DNA from: an uncultured cyanobacterium
GTDB lineage: Bacteria > Cyanobacteriota > Cyanobacteriia > PCC-6307 > Cyanobiaceae
NCBI GenBank assembly: GCA_903917565.1
Contig: CAIXBB010000046.1
Location: 1-64,000 of the forward strand
Length of the DNA stretch: 64,000 nucleotides
Reading direction: 5' to 3'
Below, in pieces: positions 35,567-44,149 of the stretch; the stretch's first letter is position 1, and every line of letters starts with the position of its first letter. The translations under genes were made by a program, and so were the position numbers. Under the pieces are notes generated by a model. The model was not told the DNA's origin and made no database searches. It was given only the letters and a program-made list of their open reading frames with translations.

Positions 35567-36154
35567 ATGAAACTGTTGATCCACGGCCGCAATCTCGACG
35601 TCACACCGGCCATCAGGGAGTACACCGAAACCAAGCTCAACCGGGCCATCAGCCACTTCGATGGCATCGTCAAGGAAGCCGACGTGCACCTGTCGGTGGC
35701 CCGCAACCCCAGGGTTCCCCAGCAGACGGCTGAAGTCACCGTCTTCGCCAACGGCGTGGTGATCCGGGCCCAGGAACGCAGCGAGAATCTTTACGCCAGC
35801 ATCGACCTGGTGGCCACCAAGCTGAGCCGCCAGCTGACCCGCTACAAGGACCGTCTCCAGGAGCGCACCCAGGGACCGGTGCACCGCTCGGCCGCCGCGG
35901 AGGAGGCCGGAGCGGCCACGCTCCCCAACCCCGGTGACTCCCTCACCGACGGCCTTGAGCCCGCCGTTCCCCACCGCGGCGTGCGTCGCAAGTACTTCGC
36001 CATGCCGGCGATGGACCTGGAGGAGGCTCTCCATCAGCTGGATCTGATCGATCACGACTTCTATATGTTCCGCGACGCGGCCACCGGCCAGATCCAGGTG
36101 GTCTACCGGCGCAACCACGGTGGATTCGGCGTTATCCAGGCCCGTGACACCTGA
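35567..36154 (+). CDS. hpf: Long-form ribosome hibernation factor (HPF/LrtA)
   Basis: A 195-residue protein. The N-terminal S30AE domain (MKLLIHGRNLDVTPAIREYT through about residue 105) binds the 30S subunit. After a flexible linker (about 106-135) comes the C-terminal dimerisation domain (RRKYFAMPAMDLEEALHQL, DHDFYMFRDAATGQIQVVYRR) that pairs ribosomes into inactive 100S particles. In cyanobacteria the gene is known as lrtA, a light-repressed transcript whose leader controls stability. The ATG at 35567 is followed by the family N-terminus. It overlaps deoC by 11 bp. Confidence 0.95.
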   Translation: MKLLIHGRNLDVTPAIREYTETKLNRAISHFDGIVKEADVHLSVARNPRVPQQTAEVTVFANGVVIRAQERSENLYASIDLVATKLSRQLTRYKDRLQERTQGPVHRSAAAEEAGAATLPNPGDSLTDGLEPAVPHRGVRRKYFAMPAMDLEEALHQLDLIDHDFYMFRDAATGQIQVVYRRNHGGFGVIQARDT

Positions 36155-36821
36155 GCGGGAGGCGGAACGGCCCGATCTCGCTCCCCTGATCGATCACGCC
36201 CTCCTGGACCCCCACCGGGGCTCCGAAGCGATCCAGCGCTGCTGTGATGAGGCACGTCATTTCGGCTTCGCCGGCGTTTGCCTGGCCTCGCGCTGGCTGC
36301 CGCTGGCCCGCGAACGGCTGCCGGTCGATGGGGCCGTGAAACTGATCGCCGTGGTGGGGTTCCCCTTCGGAACCATCCCCACGGCGATCAAGCGGGCCGA
36401 GGCGGAATGGGCAGCCGCCGCCGGGGCCGACGAACTGGATGTGGTGCCGGATTTCGGCGCCCTCGCCGACGGCGACGGCACCGCCGTGCTTGACGACCTG
36501 GCGGCCATCACCGACCTGGGCCTGCCGGTGAAGGTGATCCTGGAGGTGGGCCGCCTTGATCCGGAGGCCCTGGCCCTGCTGGTGGAGATCAGCATCGATG
36601 CCGGCGTGCGCTACCTCAAGACCGGCAGCGGCTTCGGCCCTCCGGTATCGACCGACCAGGTGAGCCAGCTGATGGCCCTCGCCCGCGGGCGGGCGGCGGT
36701 GGAGGCCTCCGGCGGCATTGCCGATCTGGAGCAGGCCCTCGCCCTGGTGGCGGCCGGGGCCAGCCGGTTGGGTACGAGCCGGGGCGTGGCCCTGATGCAG
36801 GCCCTGCGAGCCGGTGCCTGA
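36144..36821 (+). CDS. deoC: Deoxyribose-phosphate aldolase
   Basis: A 225-residue class I aldolase that cleaves deoxyribose 5-phosphate. LIDHALLDP, VGFPFGT, ADELDVVPD (Asp99) and RYLKTGSGFG with the Schiff-base Lys159 are present. The motif KxxGG that carries the second active-site Lys (Lys201 of the E. coli enzyme) reads VEASGG here, with Glu187 in its place, so activity may be altered. I choose GTG 36144; GTG 36120 is an in-frame alternative. It overlaps hpf and recO, indicating a tight operon. Confidence 0.9.
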   Translation: MTPEREAERPDLAPLIDHALLDPHRGSEAIQRCCDEARHFGFAGVCLASRWLPLARERLPVDGAVKLIAVVGFPFGTIPTAIKRAEAEWAAAAGADELDVVPDFGALADGDGTAVLDDLAAITDLGLPVKVILEVGRLDPEALALLVEISIDAGVRYLKTGSGFGPPVSTDQVSQLMALARGRAAVEASGGIADLEQALALVAAGASRLGTSRGVALMQALRAGA

Positions 36822-37620
36822 ACGTCAACTCGAGGGTCTGGCCCTCACCTGCCGCCCCCTGGGCGAACACGACCGGCTGCTCACCCTGCTGAGCGAGAAC
36901 GAGGGCCTGACCCGGCTGGCGGTACCAGGGGCGCGGCGTCCGAAGAGCAGCCTGGCGGCAGCGGTGCCCCTGGCCCACCTGTTCCTTCAGGTGGGGGGCC
37001 TCAGCGGCCTGAGGCGGGTGCGCCAGCTTCGGGTGCTGCGCAATTACAGCGGCCTGGCCCTGCGGCTGGAGACCCTGGCCGCCGCCCAGGCCCTGGCTGA
37101 GCTGTGCCTGAAGCTCGTGCCCAACGATGCTCCCGCCCCTGGGGTGCTCGCCGACCTGCTGCTCCAGCTCGGGCGCCTGGAGGCGGTGGTGACGGACCGT
37201 GCCGATCGGGTGGAGGCCCTGGCGGTGGCTGTGCAGGGAAGCGTCCACCTGCTGGCGCTCGGGGGCTTCGCCCTGCCCCTGCAGCGATGCGTCCGCGGTG
37301 GTGCCCCGCTGGTGCCGCCGATCGGTGACTGGGCGTGGCGCTGCAGCCTCCTGCCCAGCGAGGGACTGGCGATCGGCGCGATACCCGGTGCCCGGGTGAT
37401 GCTCAACCCCTCCGAGCTGGCCCTGCTGCAGCGGCTGACCCGTCCCGCCCCCCCCCGCCGCGCTGATGGCCACCTGATGGGGCCTGAAACGGTGTGGCTG
37501 CACCTACTGGATCTGGTGGACGCCTGGTGCGGTGAGCACCTCGGTCAGCGACCGCGAGCCTTCAGACTGCTGCGGACCGCCTGCGACTCCATGCCCTTTC
37601 CACCGTCCGAGCCAGCATGA
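36814..37620 (+). CDS. recO: DNA repair protein RecO
   Basis: A 268-residue protein of the RecFOR recombination pathway, which loads RecA on gapped DNA. The N-terminal OB fold has LEGLALTCRPLGEHDRLLTLLSENEG and GARRPKSSLAAAVPLAHL; a helical C-terminal domain follows. The zinc-binding Cys cluster of some RecO proteins is not evident. GTG 36814 overlaps the deoC stop by 8 bp, and the recO stop overlaps the next ATG (ATGA). Confidence 0.92.
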   Translation: MPERQLEGLALTCRPLGEHDRLLTLLSENEGLTRLAVPGARRPKSSLAAAVPLAHLFLQVGGLSGLRRVRQLRVLRNYSGLALRLETLAAAQALAELCLKLVPNDAPAPGVLADLLLQLGRLEAVVTDRADRVEALAVAVQGSVHLLALGGFALPLQRCVRGGAPLVPPIGDWAWRCSLLPSEGLAIGAIPGARVMLNPSELALLQRLTRPAPPRRADGHLMGPETVWLHLLDLVDAWCGEHLGQRPRAFRLLRTACDSMPFPPSEPA

Positions 37621-38957
37621 GCCCGAGCGGCAAGACCGAGAGGGGACTGGCCGGAGTCCTTGCCCTGCAGGGATTCCGGCGGCTCTGGATCGGCCAGGTG
37701 TTCTCCCAGCTGGCGGACAAGTTCTACATCGTGCTGATGGTGTTCCTGATCGCCCAGTACTGGGTGACGGACACCCCCCAGAGCAATGAGGCGCTCGCTG
37801 AGGCGGCCGCGGCTTTCCGGATGAGCTTCGAAACCCGGGCCCAGATGATCACCCTCCTGGCCACCGGGATCTACGTGGCCAACACCGTGCCGGCGATGCT
37901 GCTGGGGACGGTGGCAGGCGTCTGGGCCGACCGCTGGCCGAAGCGCACCGTGATGGTGGCCTCCAACGGACTGCGCGCGGGGCTGACCATGCTGGCCCCG
38001 CTGACCCTGCTCCCGGGGCCGATGTGGCTGGGGCTCAGCTGGGGCTACTGGGCCCTGGTGGCCATGACCTTCTTCGAGTCGGTGCTCACCCAGTTCTTCG
38101 CCCCTGCCGAGCAGGCGGCCATCCCCCTGCTGGTGAGCTACCCCCAGCTGCTGGCGGCGAATTCGGTGTACCAGGCCACCAGCATGGCCGCCACCATCGT
38201 CGGTTTTGCCCTCGGTGACCCGATCCTGCGCCTGCTGCGCACCCTGCTGGCCCAGGTGGGCATCCCAGGCGGAGAGTTCGTGCTCCTGCCGCTCTGCTAC
38301 GGCGCCGCGGCCGTGACCATCGCCGGGATCGTGATCCCCGAGCCGCCACGGGGGCCGCGCTCCATCTCCGTCTGGGAGGAGATCGGTGAAGGGTTGCAGG
38401 TGCTGCGGGAGCGGCCCAGCGTGCGCAGCGCCATGCTCCAGCTGGTCCTGCTGTACAGCCTGCTGGCCGCCCTCTATGTGCTGGCGATCAGCCTGGCGGC
38501 CGAGATCGGCGGGCTCGGTCCCACCCGCTTCGGCGTGCTCCTGGCGATGAGCGGACTGGGACTGGCCCTGGGGGCCCTGGCCATGGCCCAGCTGGGCGAA
38601 CGCTTCAGCCGGCGTCTGCTGGCCAGTGCCGGGCTGGGAACGATCGCCTGGTGCCTGGTGCTGCTCGGCCAGCTGCGCGGGAATCTGGTCTTCACCCTGC
38701 TGCTCTGCGGCCTGCTGGGGGTGGGCGCCGCCCTGCTGGCGATCCCCGCCCAGACCACAATCCAGGAAGACACCCCGGAGAACCAGCGGGGTCGGGTGTT
38801 CGGCCTGCAGAACAATTTGATCAACATCGCCCTCAGCCTTCCCCTGGTTCTGGCAGGCACCGTGGTCAGCCGCTACGGACTGCTGCCGGTTCTGTGGGGG
38901 CTTGCGGCCATCGCGGCGATCGCCGCCCTGAGTGAACGCCCCTGGCGCAGCAGCTGA
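37617..38957 (+). CDS. MFS-3 family transporter
   Basis: A 446-residue protein with about 12 membrane segments. GVWADRWPKRTVMVASN is the classic loop 2-3 motif of the major facilitator superfamily, and FFAPAEQAAIPLLV and NQRGRVFGLQNNL are like those of the LplT/enterobactin-exporter-like branch. The substrate is not known. It is the last gene of the overlapping hpf-deoC-recO operon. Confidence 0.88.
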   Translation: MSPSGKTERGLAGVLALQGFRRLWIGQVFSQLADKFYIVLMVFLIAQYWVTDTPQSNEALAEAAAAFRMSFETRAQMITLLATGIYVANTVPAMLLGTVAGVWADRWPKRTVMVASNGLRAGLTMLAPLTLLPGPMWLGLSWGYWALVAMTFFESVLTQFFAPAEQAAIPLLVSYPQLLAANSVYQATSMAATIVGFALGDPILRLLRTLLAQVGIPGGEFVLLPLCYGAAAVTIAGIVIPEPPRGPRSISVWEEIGEGLQVLRERPSVRSAMLQLVLLYSLLAALYVLAISLAAEIGGLGPTRFGVLLAMSGLGLALGALAMAQLGERFSRRLLASAGLGTIAWCLVLLGQLRGNLVFTLLLCGLLGVGAALLAIPAQTTIQEDTPENQRGRVFGLQNNLINIALSLPLVLAGTVVSRYGLLPVLWGLAAIAAIAALSERPWRSS

Positions 38958-39008
38958 TGGAAGGCCTGACACTGCTAAATTCCCCTCTTGCATGAGGCCA
39001 TACAGGTG

Positions 39009-40193
39009 ATGCACATTGCCTGGTTGGGCAAGAAATCCCCGTTCTGCGGCAACGTCACCTACGGCCTGAGCACCACCGAAGCCCTCCGGCAGCGGGGCCA
39101 TTCGGTGAGCTTCATCCACTTCGACACGCCCACTCCCTCCCTGGGCCGGCCGGAAGCGGGGGCGGGCGAGTTCACCGTGCTCGGAAGGCCGGATGAAAAC
39201 CCCGAAGTGGCCCTGCCCTACCTGGTGAAGTCGCAGGTGTACACGATCCCCTCCCCAGGGGCCCAGCGGGAGTTGCGGGAGTCCCTTGAGCGGCAGCGGC
39301 CCGATCTGGTTCACGCCAGCCTCACCCTCTCCCCCCTTGATTTCCGGCTGCCCGACCTCTGTCAGCAGCTGGGTCTGCCGCTGGTGGCCACGTTCCACCC
39401 CCCCTTCGACGCCGGGCTGCGCAACCTCACCGCGGGCACCCAGCAGCTGACCTACCAGCTCTATGCACCCTCCCTGGCGAAATTCGATCGGGTGATCGTG
39501 TTCTCCGAACTGCAGGCGGAGGTGCTGGTGCGCCTGGGGGTGCGTCGGGAGCGACTGGCGGTGATCCCGAACGGGGTCGACACCGACGCCTGGGCGCCGG
39601 CGACCCCAGAGCGCGAAATCGATCTGGCCAAGCTGCGGCTCAGGGTAGGCGGCCGGCGCGTGTTCCTCTACATGGGCCGGGTGGCCACCGAAAAGAACGT
39701 CGAGGCCCTGCTCAAGGCCTGGCGACTGGTGCGCCCCCAGGGCTGTGTGCTCGTCATCGTGGGGGACGGCCCCCTGCGCTCCTCGCTGCAGAACGGCACG
39801 GAAGCCGATGTGATCTGGTGGGGCTACGAGGCCAGCCGCGCCCGGCGGGTGACGCTGCTGCAGCTGGCCGAGGTGTTCCTGCTTCCTTCGCTCGTGGAGG
39901 GACTCTCCCTGGCCCTGCTGGAGGCCATGGCCTGCGGCACCGCCTGCGTGGCCACCGATGCGGGCGCCGATGGGGAGGTGCTGGAGGGTGGGGCGGGCAT
40001 CGTGATCAGCACCCAGGGCGTCACCACCCAGCTGCGCACCCTGCTGCCGGTGCTGCGGGACCAGCCGGTGCTGACGGCGGAACTGGGACGACGGGCCCGC
40101 ATCAGAGCCCTGGAGCGCTACACCCTGACCGGCAACATCGACGCCCTGGAAAGGCTATACAAGGAACTCTGCTCCCAACCAGTGGCTGTCTGA
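39009..40193 (+). CDS. GT4-family glycosyltransferase
   Basis: A 394-residue GT-B enzyme. The N-terminus MHIAWLGKKSPFCGNVTYG has the acceptor-side loop. PNGVDTDAW, YMGRVATEKNVEALLKAW and the donor-site motif SLVEGLSLALLEAMACGTACVAT are typical of retaining GT4 enzymes using nucleotide sugars. It should act at the cytosolic face, on a lipid or polysaccharide intermediate; its acceptor is unknown. I use ATG 39009; TTG 38988 would add seven residues. Confidence 0.9.
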   Translation: MHIAWLGKKSPFCGNVTYGLSTTEALRQRGHSVSFIHFDTPTPSLGRPEAGAGEFTVLGRPDENPEVALPYLVKSQVYTIPSPGAQRELRESLERQRPDLVHASLTLSPLDFRLPDLCQQLGLPLVATFHPPFDAGLRNLTAGTQQLTYQLYAPSLAKFDRVIVFSELQAEVLVRLGVRRERLAVIPNGVDTDAWAPATPEREIDLAKLRLRVGGRRVFLYMGRVATEKNVEALLKAWRLVRPQGCVLVIVGDGPLRSSLQNGTEADVIWWGYEASRARRVTLLQLAEVFLLPSLVEGLSLALLEAMACGTACVATDAGADGEVLEGGAGIVISTQGVTTQLRTLLPVLRDQPVLTAELGRRARIRALERYTLTGNIDALERLYKELCSQPVAV

Positions 40194-40268
40194 TCAGCTT
40201 TTTCAGCCACGATTCAGTCCTTCCGATTCACGCGGATCGCGTCAAGATGAAGCACGGTTCCAGGCTCC

Positions 40269-40748
40269 ATGAACACACCCTTCCCCCTTCATGGACGTTC
40301 GGCACAGCGGGCGATCGTCCCCACCGCCACCCAGGTCATGACCTGCCCTGAACGGCCCAGTTGCGAAAGTCCCACCGTCTCGATCGTGGACGATGACCCC
40401 CAGATCCGGGCCATGGTGGCCGAGGAACTGGCGGACTCCGGCTGCAAGGTCCGCTCCCTCACCAACGGCCTGGCCCTCGAGGAGGTGCTGGGGGAAGGGG
40501 GGATCGACCTGGTCTTCCTCGACGTGCAGATGCCCGATTGCGATGGCATCGAATGCCTGCGTGGTCTGCGCGCCAACGGTTTCACCGTGCCGGTGGTCAT
40601 TTTCACCTCCCTGAACGATCCCGAGAGGCGTCGCCAGGCCCAGGAAGCCGGCGCCGACGACTACGTGCTCAAGCACGAACTTCTCGAGCGGCTGCCCGAC
40701 CTGCTGGAGCGGCTCCTTCCCAAGAGGACCTGGAACCGCCACCTGTGA
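40269..40748 (+). CDS. Single-domain response regulator
   Basis: A 159-residue protein with one receiver domain: VSIVDDDPQIRAMV with the acidic pair, phospho-acceptor Asp85 (VFLDVQMPD), Thr in VIFTSLND, and Lys in YVLKHELL. No DNA-binding or enzymatic output domain follows, so it should signal by protein contact. The first 30 or so residues precede the domain; ATG 40338 is a possible later start. Its stop overlaps the GTG of the histidine kinase, making a cognate pair very likely. Confidence 0.9.
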   Translation: MNTPFPLHGRSAQRAIVPTATQVMTCPERPSCESPTVSIVDDDPQIRAMVAEELADSGCKVRSLTNGLALEEVLGEGGIDLVFLDVQMPDCDGIECLRGLRANGFTVPVVIFTSLNDPERRRQAQEAGADDYVLKHELLERLPDLLERLLPKRTWNRHL

Positions 40749-42250
40749 CGACCAAGCCACCCTTGGCCTCCCAGGCTGGGCCGCATCGCCTTGGTTGGCG
40801 TCAGCGCCTGTTTGGCAGCCTGCTCGGCCAGCTCAGGCTGGCGGCCTTCTCCTCGGTCCTGCTCGGATACACGGCCGCCTCCGCCTTCACCCTGCTGATC
40901 AACCAGCAGTTTCTGCTCCGCCAGCAAAAGACTGGGCAGTTGCTGGCGGCGGGCCCCCTCACGCTGTCGCTCGACCGGAGCAGCAGTGCACCATCCTCGG
41001 TCAACGCCCGCCACCTGCGCCAGGAACTGGATCGCCTCAGTATCAGGGAGCGCCTCTTCTGGGTGCAGCGCCGTGATGGTTCCCTGCTGCTTCCAGGGCT
41101 GGTCCCCGGGGAACCCGGCGTGAACCAAGGCTTCATCAAAAAGGCGATGGCGGCGCCCCAGGGCACCTGGCAGGACCTCTCCATCACCCTCCTGCTGGTC
41201 GGCACGGATCTCCGGCTGGTGAAGGACCAGGAGGGCAACAGTTTTCTCAGCCATCCCCTGCATCGCTCCAGCGACGGCAGCCTGCTCTGGGTTGCCGAGG
41301 ACATCAGCACCAACATCAACGCCCTCCGCACCATCCTGCTGGGGCTGGCCGGGATCTGGATCCTCTGCCTGGTGCTCACCCTGGTGGCGATCTCGATCCT
41401 CACCCGCCGCATCCTCCAGCCCCTGCGGGATCTCCGTGTGATTGCAGCCGGTGTGACCTCCGAAAGCCTGGCCACCAGCCACCTCAAGCTGGATCGGGCC
41501 CCCCTGGAGGTGGCGGAGCTGGCCGGGTCCTTCAATGGACTCCTCGACCGGCTGGCCCTGGCCTGGAGCCAGCAGCGGCAGTTCGTGGGGCTGGTCTCCC
41601 ACGAGCTGCGCAACCCGCTGATGATCATCGGTGGCTACCTGCGCCGCCTGCAGCGCCGCGGCCAGAACCTGGATCCCGAGCAGATGCGTGCCCTGGCCAC
41701 CACCGAGGCCGAGACCCACCGCATCACCCGCATGCTCAACGACCTGCTGGATCTCTCGCGCAGCGAATCCGGCCAGTTGCAGATGGTGCTGGCCCCGGTG
41801 GCGGTGGATGAGGTGCTCACCACCGCCTGCGACCTCGCCCGCAGCCAGCTCTCGAGGCCCCTGCTGCTCACCCTCCCCAAGGAGGCCGCCGAAGGGCCGA
41901 TCAGGGCGGTGGCGGAAACCGACCGCCTGCAGCAGGTGCTGCTCAACCTGATCGAGAACGCCGACAAGTATTCCCTTCCGGGACGCCCGATCAGCCTCAA
42001 CCTGTCCCAGGACGCGGGGAAACTGTGCATCAGCGTCCAGGACCAAGGCATCGGAATTTCCCCAGAGGACATTCCCAAGGTGTTCGATCGCTTCCACCGC
42101 GGTCGCAATGCCATTGAACATGAGCGGGGTTCGGGCCTCGGCCTGTCGGTGGTGAAGCTGCTGGTGGAAGCGATGGGGGGCTCCATCGACGTCGAGAGCG
42201 AGATCGCAGTCGGAAGCCGCTTTCACATCCATCTGCCAGCGGCTCAGTAG
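40745..42250 (+). CDS. Membrane sensor histidine kinase
   Basis: A 501-residue kinase with a first membrane helix near 32-54, a periplasmic sensor region (about 55-195), and a second helix near 197-222. HAMP, the HisKA domain with His286 (GLVSHELRNPL) and the HATPase domain (NLIENADKYS, DQGIGISPEDIPKVFDRF, GSGLGLSVVKLLV) follow. The signal is unknown. I start it at GTG 40745, overlapping the regulator's TGA. Its end overlaps the ArnT-like gene on the other strand by 7 bp. Confidence 0.93.
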   Translation: MTTKPPLASQAGPHRLGWRQRLFGSLLGQLRLAAFSSVLLGYTAASAFTLLINQQFLLRQQKTGQLLAAGPLTLSLDRSSSAPSSVNARHLRQELDRLSIRERLFWVQRRDGSLLLPGLVPGEPGVNQGFIKKAMAAPQGTWQDLSITLLLVGTDLRLVKDQEGNSFLSHPLHRSSDGSLLWVAEDISTNINALRTILLGLAGIWILCLVLTLVAISILTRRILQPLRDLRVIAAGVTSESLATSHLKLDRAPLEVAELAGSFNGLLDRLALAWSQQRQFVGLVSHELRNPLMIIGGYLRRLQRRGQNLDPEQMRALATTEAETHRITRMLNDLLDLSRSESGQLQMVLAPVAVDEVLTTACDLARSQLSRPLLLTLPKEAAEGPIRAVAETDRLQQVLLNLIENADKYSLPGRPISLNLSQDAGKLCISVQDQGIGISPEDIPKVFDRFHRGRNAIEHERGSGLGLSVVKLLVEAMGGSIDVESEIAVGSRFHIHLPAAQ

Positions 42251-44127
42251 CGCTCCGGCCGCGGCTTCTGCCAGTCGGGCGTGAAGCCCTTCTGCCGCAG
42301 GAGCGCCACGGACGCCTCAAGGTGGCGGCGGTCGAGGCGCCACAGCAGGTACACCCCGGCCCTGTCGATCTCGGTGGCCCCCAGGTGGCGCCAGAAGGGG
42401 GCGCGGGCGGTGGTCTGATCGATGACCACCAGCACGGTGGGCTGGACATCCGGTGAGCTGGGGTGCTGGCCCACCCGGCGCTCCCGGCGCAGACGTTCCG
42501 CCAGGTTCATGGGACCTTCCACGCCAATGCCCTCGTAGATCACGACCCGACGCCCGTAGTAGTGCAGCGAGGGCTTGAGCACACCCACCATCGCCACGGA
42601 CTCCCCGGGCCGGCCCTCGCGCTGAAGCGCCGCCGCCATCCGGCGCACGGGTTCACCCCTCAGGCGATCCCCCACGCTCCACAGGGGCAACAGGGCCGCG
42701 GGGACGAACAGCACCAGCGGCAGCTGCAACGCCAGCAGGCGCAGGGGAGGGCGATGACGACGGAAAACCCAGCCCAGCAGAGCCGCCAGTAGCCAGCAGG
42801 CGGCCACCAGGGGCACCAGGGGGCTGGCGTGAAGCTCCGCCGCCAAGGTGGGCATTTCCGGATCGTGGATCAACGGCAACCAAAGGGGGGCCAGCAGGAA
42901 CGCCAGCCCCAGGCCCGTCACCAGCACCAGGCTCAGGCCCCAGGCCCAGCGCTCCCAGGGGCAGCCGTTGCCGCCGTCCGCCCAGGCCGTCTGGGCCGCC
43001 AGGGCGATCAGCAGGGCGGCGGCGGGCGTGGCGGGCAACCAGTAACTCGGCAGCTTGGTGGCGGCGGCGGTGAAGAACAGCAGCACCGCCAGGAGCCAGC
43101 AGGCGGCGAAGCGGGCCAGGGAAGCGGCGGGCGGCTGCGGCAGCGTGGGGCACCAGGAGCGGCGCAGCGGGCCGATGGCCCGGGCCATCCCCACCAGGAG
43201 CAGCGGGGACACCGGCAGGCTGGCCACGACCATCACCGGCAGGAAGAACCACCAAGGCTGCAGGTGACGGTTCACCACCTCGGTGAAGCGCTGCAGGTTG
43301 TGGTAGCCGAAGAAACTGTCCCAGAAGGGGCGCCCTTCGCTGTGGAGCGCCAGGAGGTACCAGGGCGCGGCCACCAGGGTGGCCAGGAGCAGGCCCCGCA
43401 GGGGCCGCAGACGCCGCCAGAGCCCAACGATGTCGGCCTGCAGCCATCCGAACAGCAGCAGGGTGAGGCCCAGCAACACAACGGCCACCGGCCCCTTGGT
43501 CAGCACGGCCAGCCCCAGCACGGGCCACGGCAGCCACCAGCGCCTGGCTGGATCCGCATAGGCCTGCCAGCACAGCAGCAGCGAGAAAGCCAGCAGACCA
43601 TTGAACAGGGAATCACTCACAGCCGTGCGGCCCCAGGCCAGAACCAGCGGCGAGAGGCCGAAGGCCAGGGCGGCGCTGAGGGCCGTGAGGCCTGGGCGCT
43701 TCGCCAGGAGTCCGTTCGCATGGACGGGGGGCTGGGGCCAGTGCAGCAGGGTGTCCGCCAGGGCCAGCATCACGCCGATGGCGGCCAGGGCGGAGGGAAA
43801 ACCGGCCGCCCAGGTGCCCAGGGGATTCCACTGCTCCTGGCCGGGCAGGGCATAGACCAGTCCCATCAGCCAGTAGACCAGCGGCGGCTTGTCGTAGCGG
43901 GGCAGCCCGTTGACGTGGGGGATCAGCCAGTCGCCCGTCTCCGCCATCGCCCGTGCCGATGCCGCGAACAGCGGCGGCGTTTCATCCACCAGGCCCGTGC
44001 TGCCCAGCTTCCAGGCGAACAGCACCAGGCCCAGCACCAGAGTGATCAGCAGCAACCGGCGGCGCAGGGGTCGGGGCAGGGCGGTCAAACCGGCTGGGCA
44101 GGTTGGATGGAACCTATCGCTCCGCAC
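42244..44127 (-). CDS. ArnT-like GT-C glycosyltransferase
   Basis: A 627-residue polytopic enzyme of the GT39/GT83 type. After the first helix comes the acidic loop LVDETPPLFAASARAM, then GLPRYDKPPLVYWLMGL, GRTAVSDSLFNGLLAFS and FFGYHNLQRFTEVV, matching the ArnT/undecaprenyl-phosphate sugar transferases. The soluble C-terminal part (about 490-627) holds SLHYYGRRVVIYEG. It probably adds a sugar to lipid A-like or other periplasmic acceptors. Confidence 0.87.
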   Translation of the reverse strand: MRSDRFHPTCPAGLTALPRPLRRRLLLITLVLGLVLFAWKLGSTGLVDETPPLFAASARAMAETGDWLIPHVNGLPRYDKPPLVYWLMGLVYALPGQEQWNPLGTWAAGFPSALAAIGVMLALADTLLHWPQPPVHANGLLAKRPGLTALSAALAFGLSPLVLAWGRTAVSDSLFNGLLAFSLLLCWQAYADPARRWWLPWPVLGLAVLTKGPVAVVLLGLTLLLFGWLQADIVGLWRRLRPLRGLLLATLVAAPWYLLALHSEGRPFWDSFFGYHNLQRFTEVVNRHLQPWWFFLPVMVVASLPVSPLLLVGMARAIGPLRRSWCPTLPQPPAASLARFAACWLLAVLLFFTAAATKLPSYWLPATPAAALLIALAAQTAWADGGNGCPWERWAWGLSLVLVTGLGLAFLLAPLWLPLIHDPEMPTLAAELHASPLVPLVAACWLLAALLGWVFRRHRPPLRLLALQLPLVLFVPAALLPLWSVGDRLRGEPVRRMAAALQREGRPGESVAMVGVLKPSLHYYGRRVVIYEGIGVEGPMNLAERLRRERRVGQHPSSPDVQPTVLVVIDQTTARAPFWRHLGATEIDRAGVYLLWRLDRRHLEASVALLRQKGFTPDWQKPRPERY

Positions 44128-44149
44128 CCCTGCGAACCGAAGCCGACCG

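Noticed and set aside
36144-36154. Short overlap of hpf and deoC as a frameshifted fusion
   Set aside because: Both proteins have complete family termini; 8-11 bp overlaps are repeated along this operon and reflect coupling.
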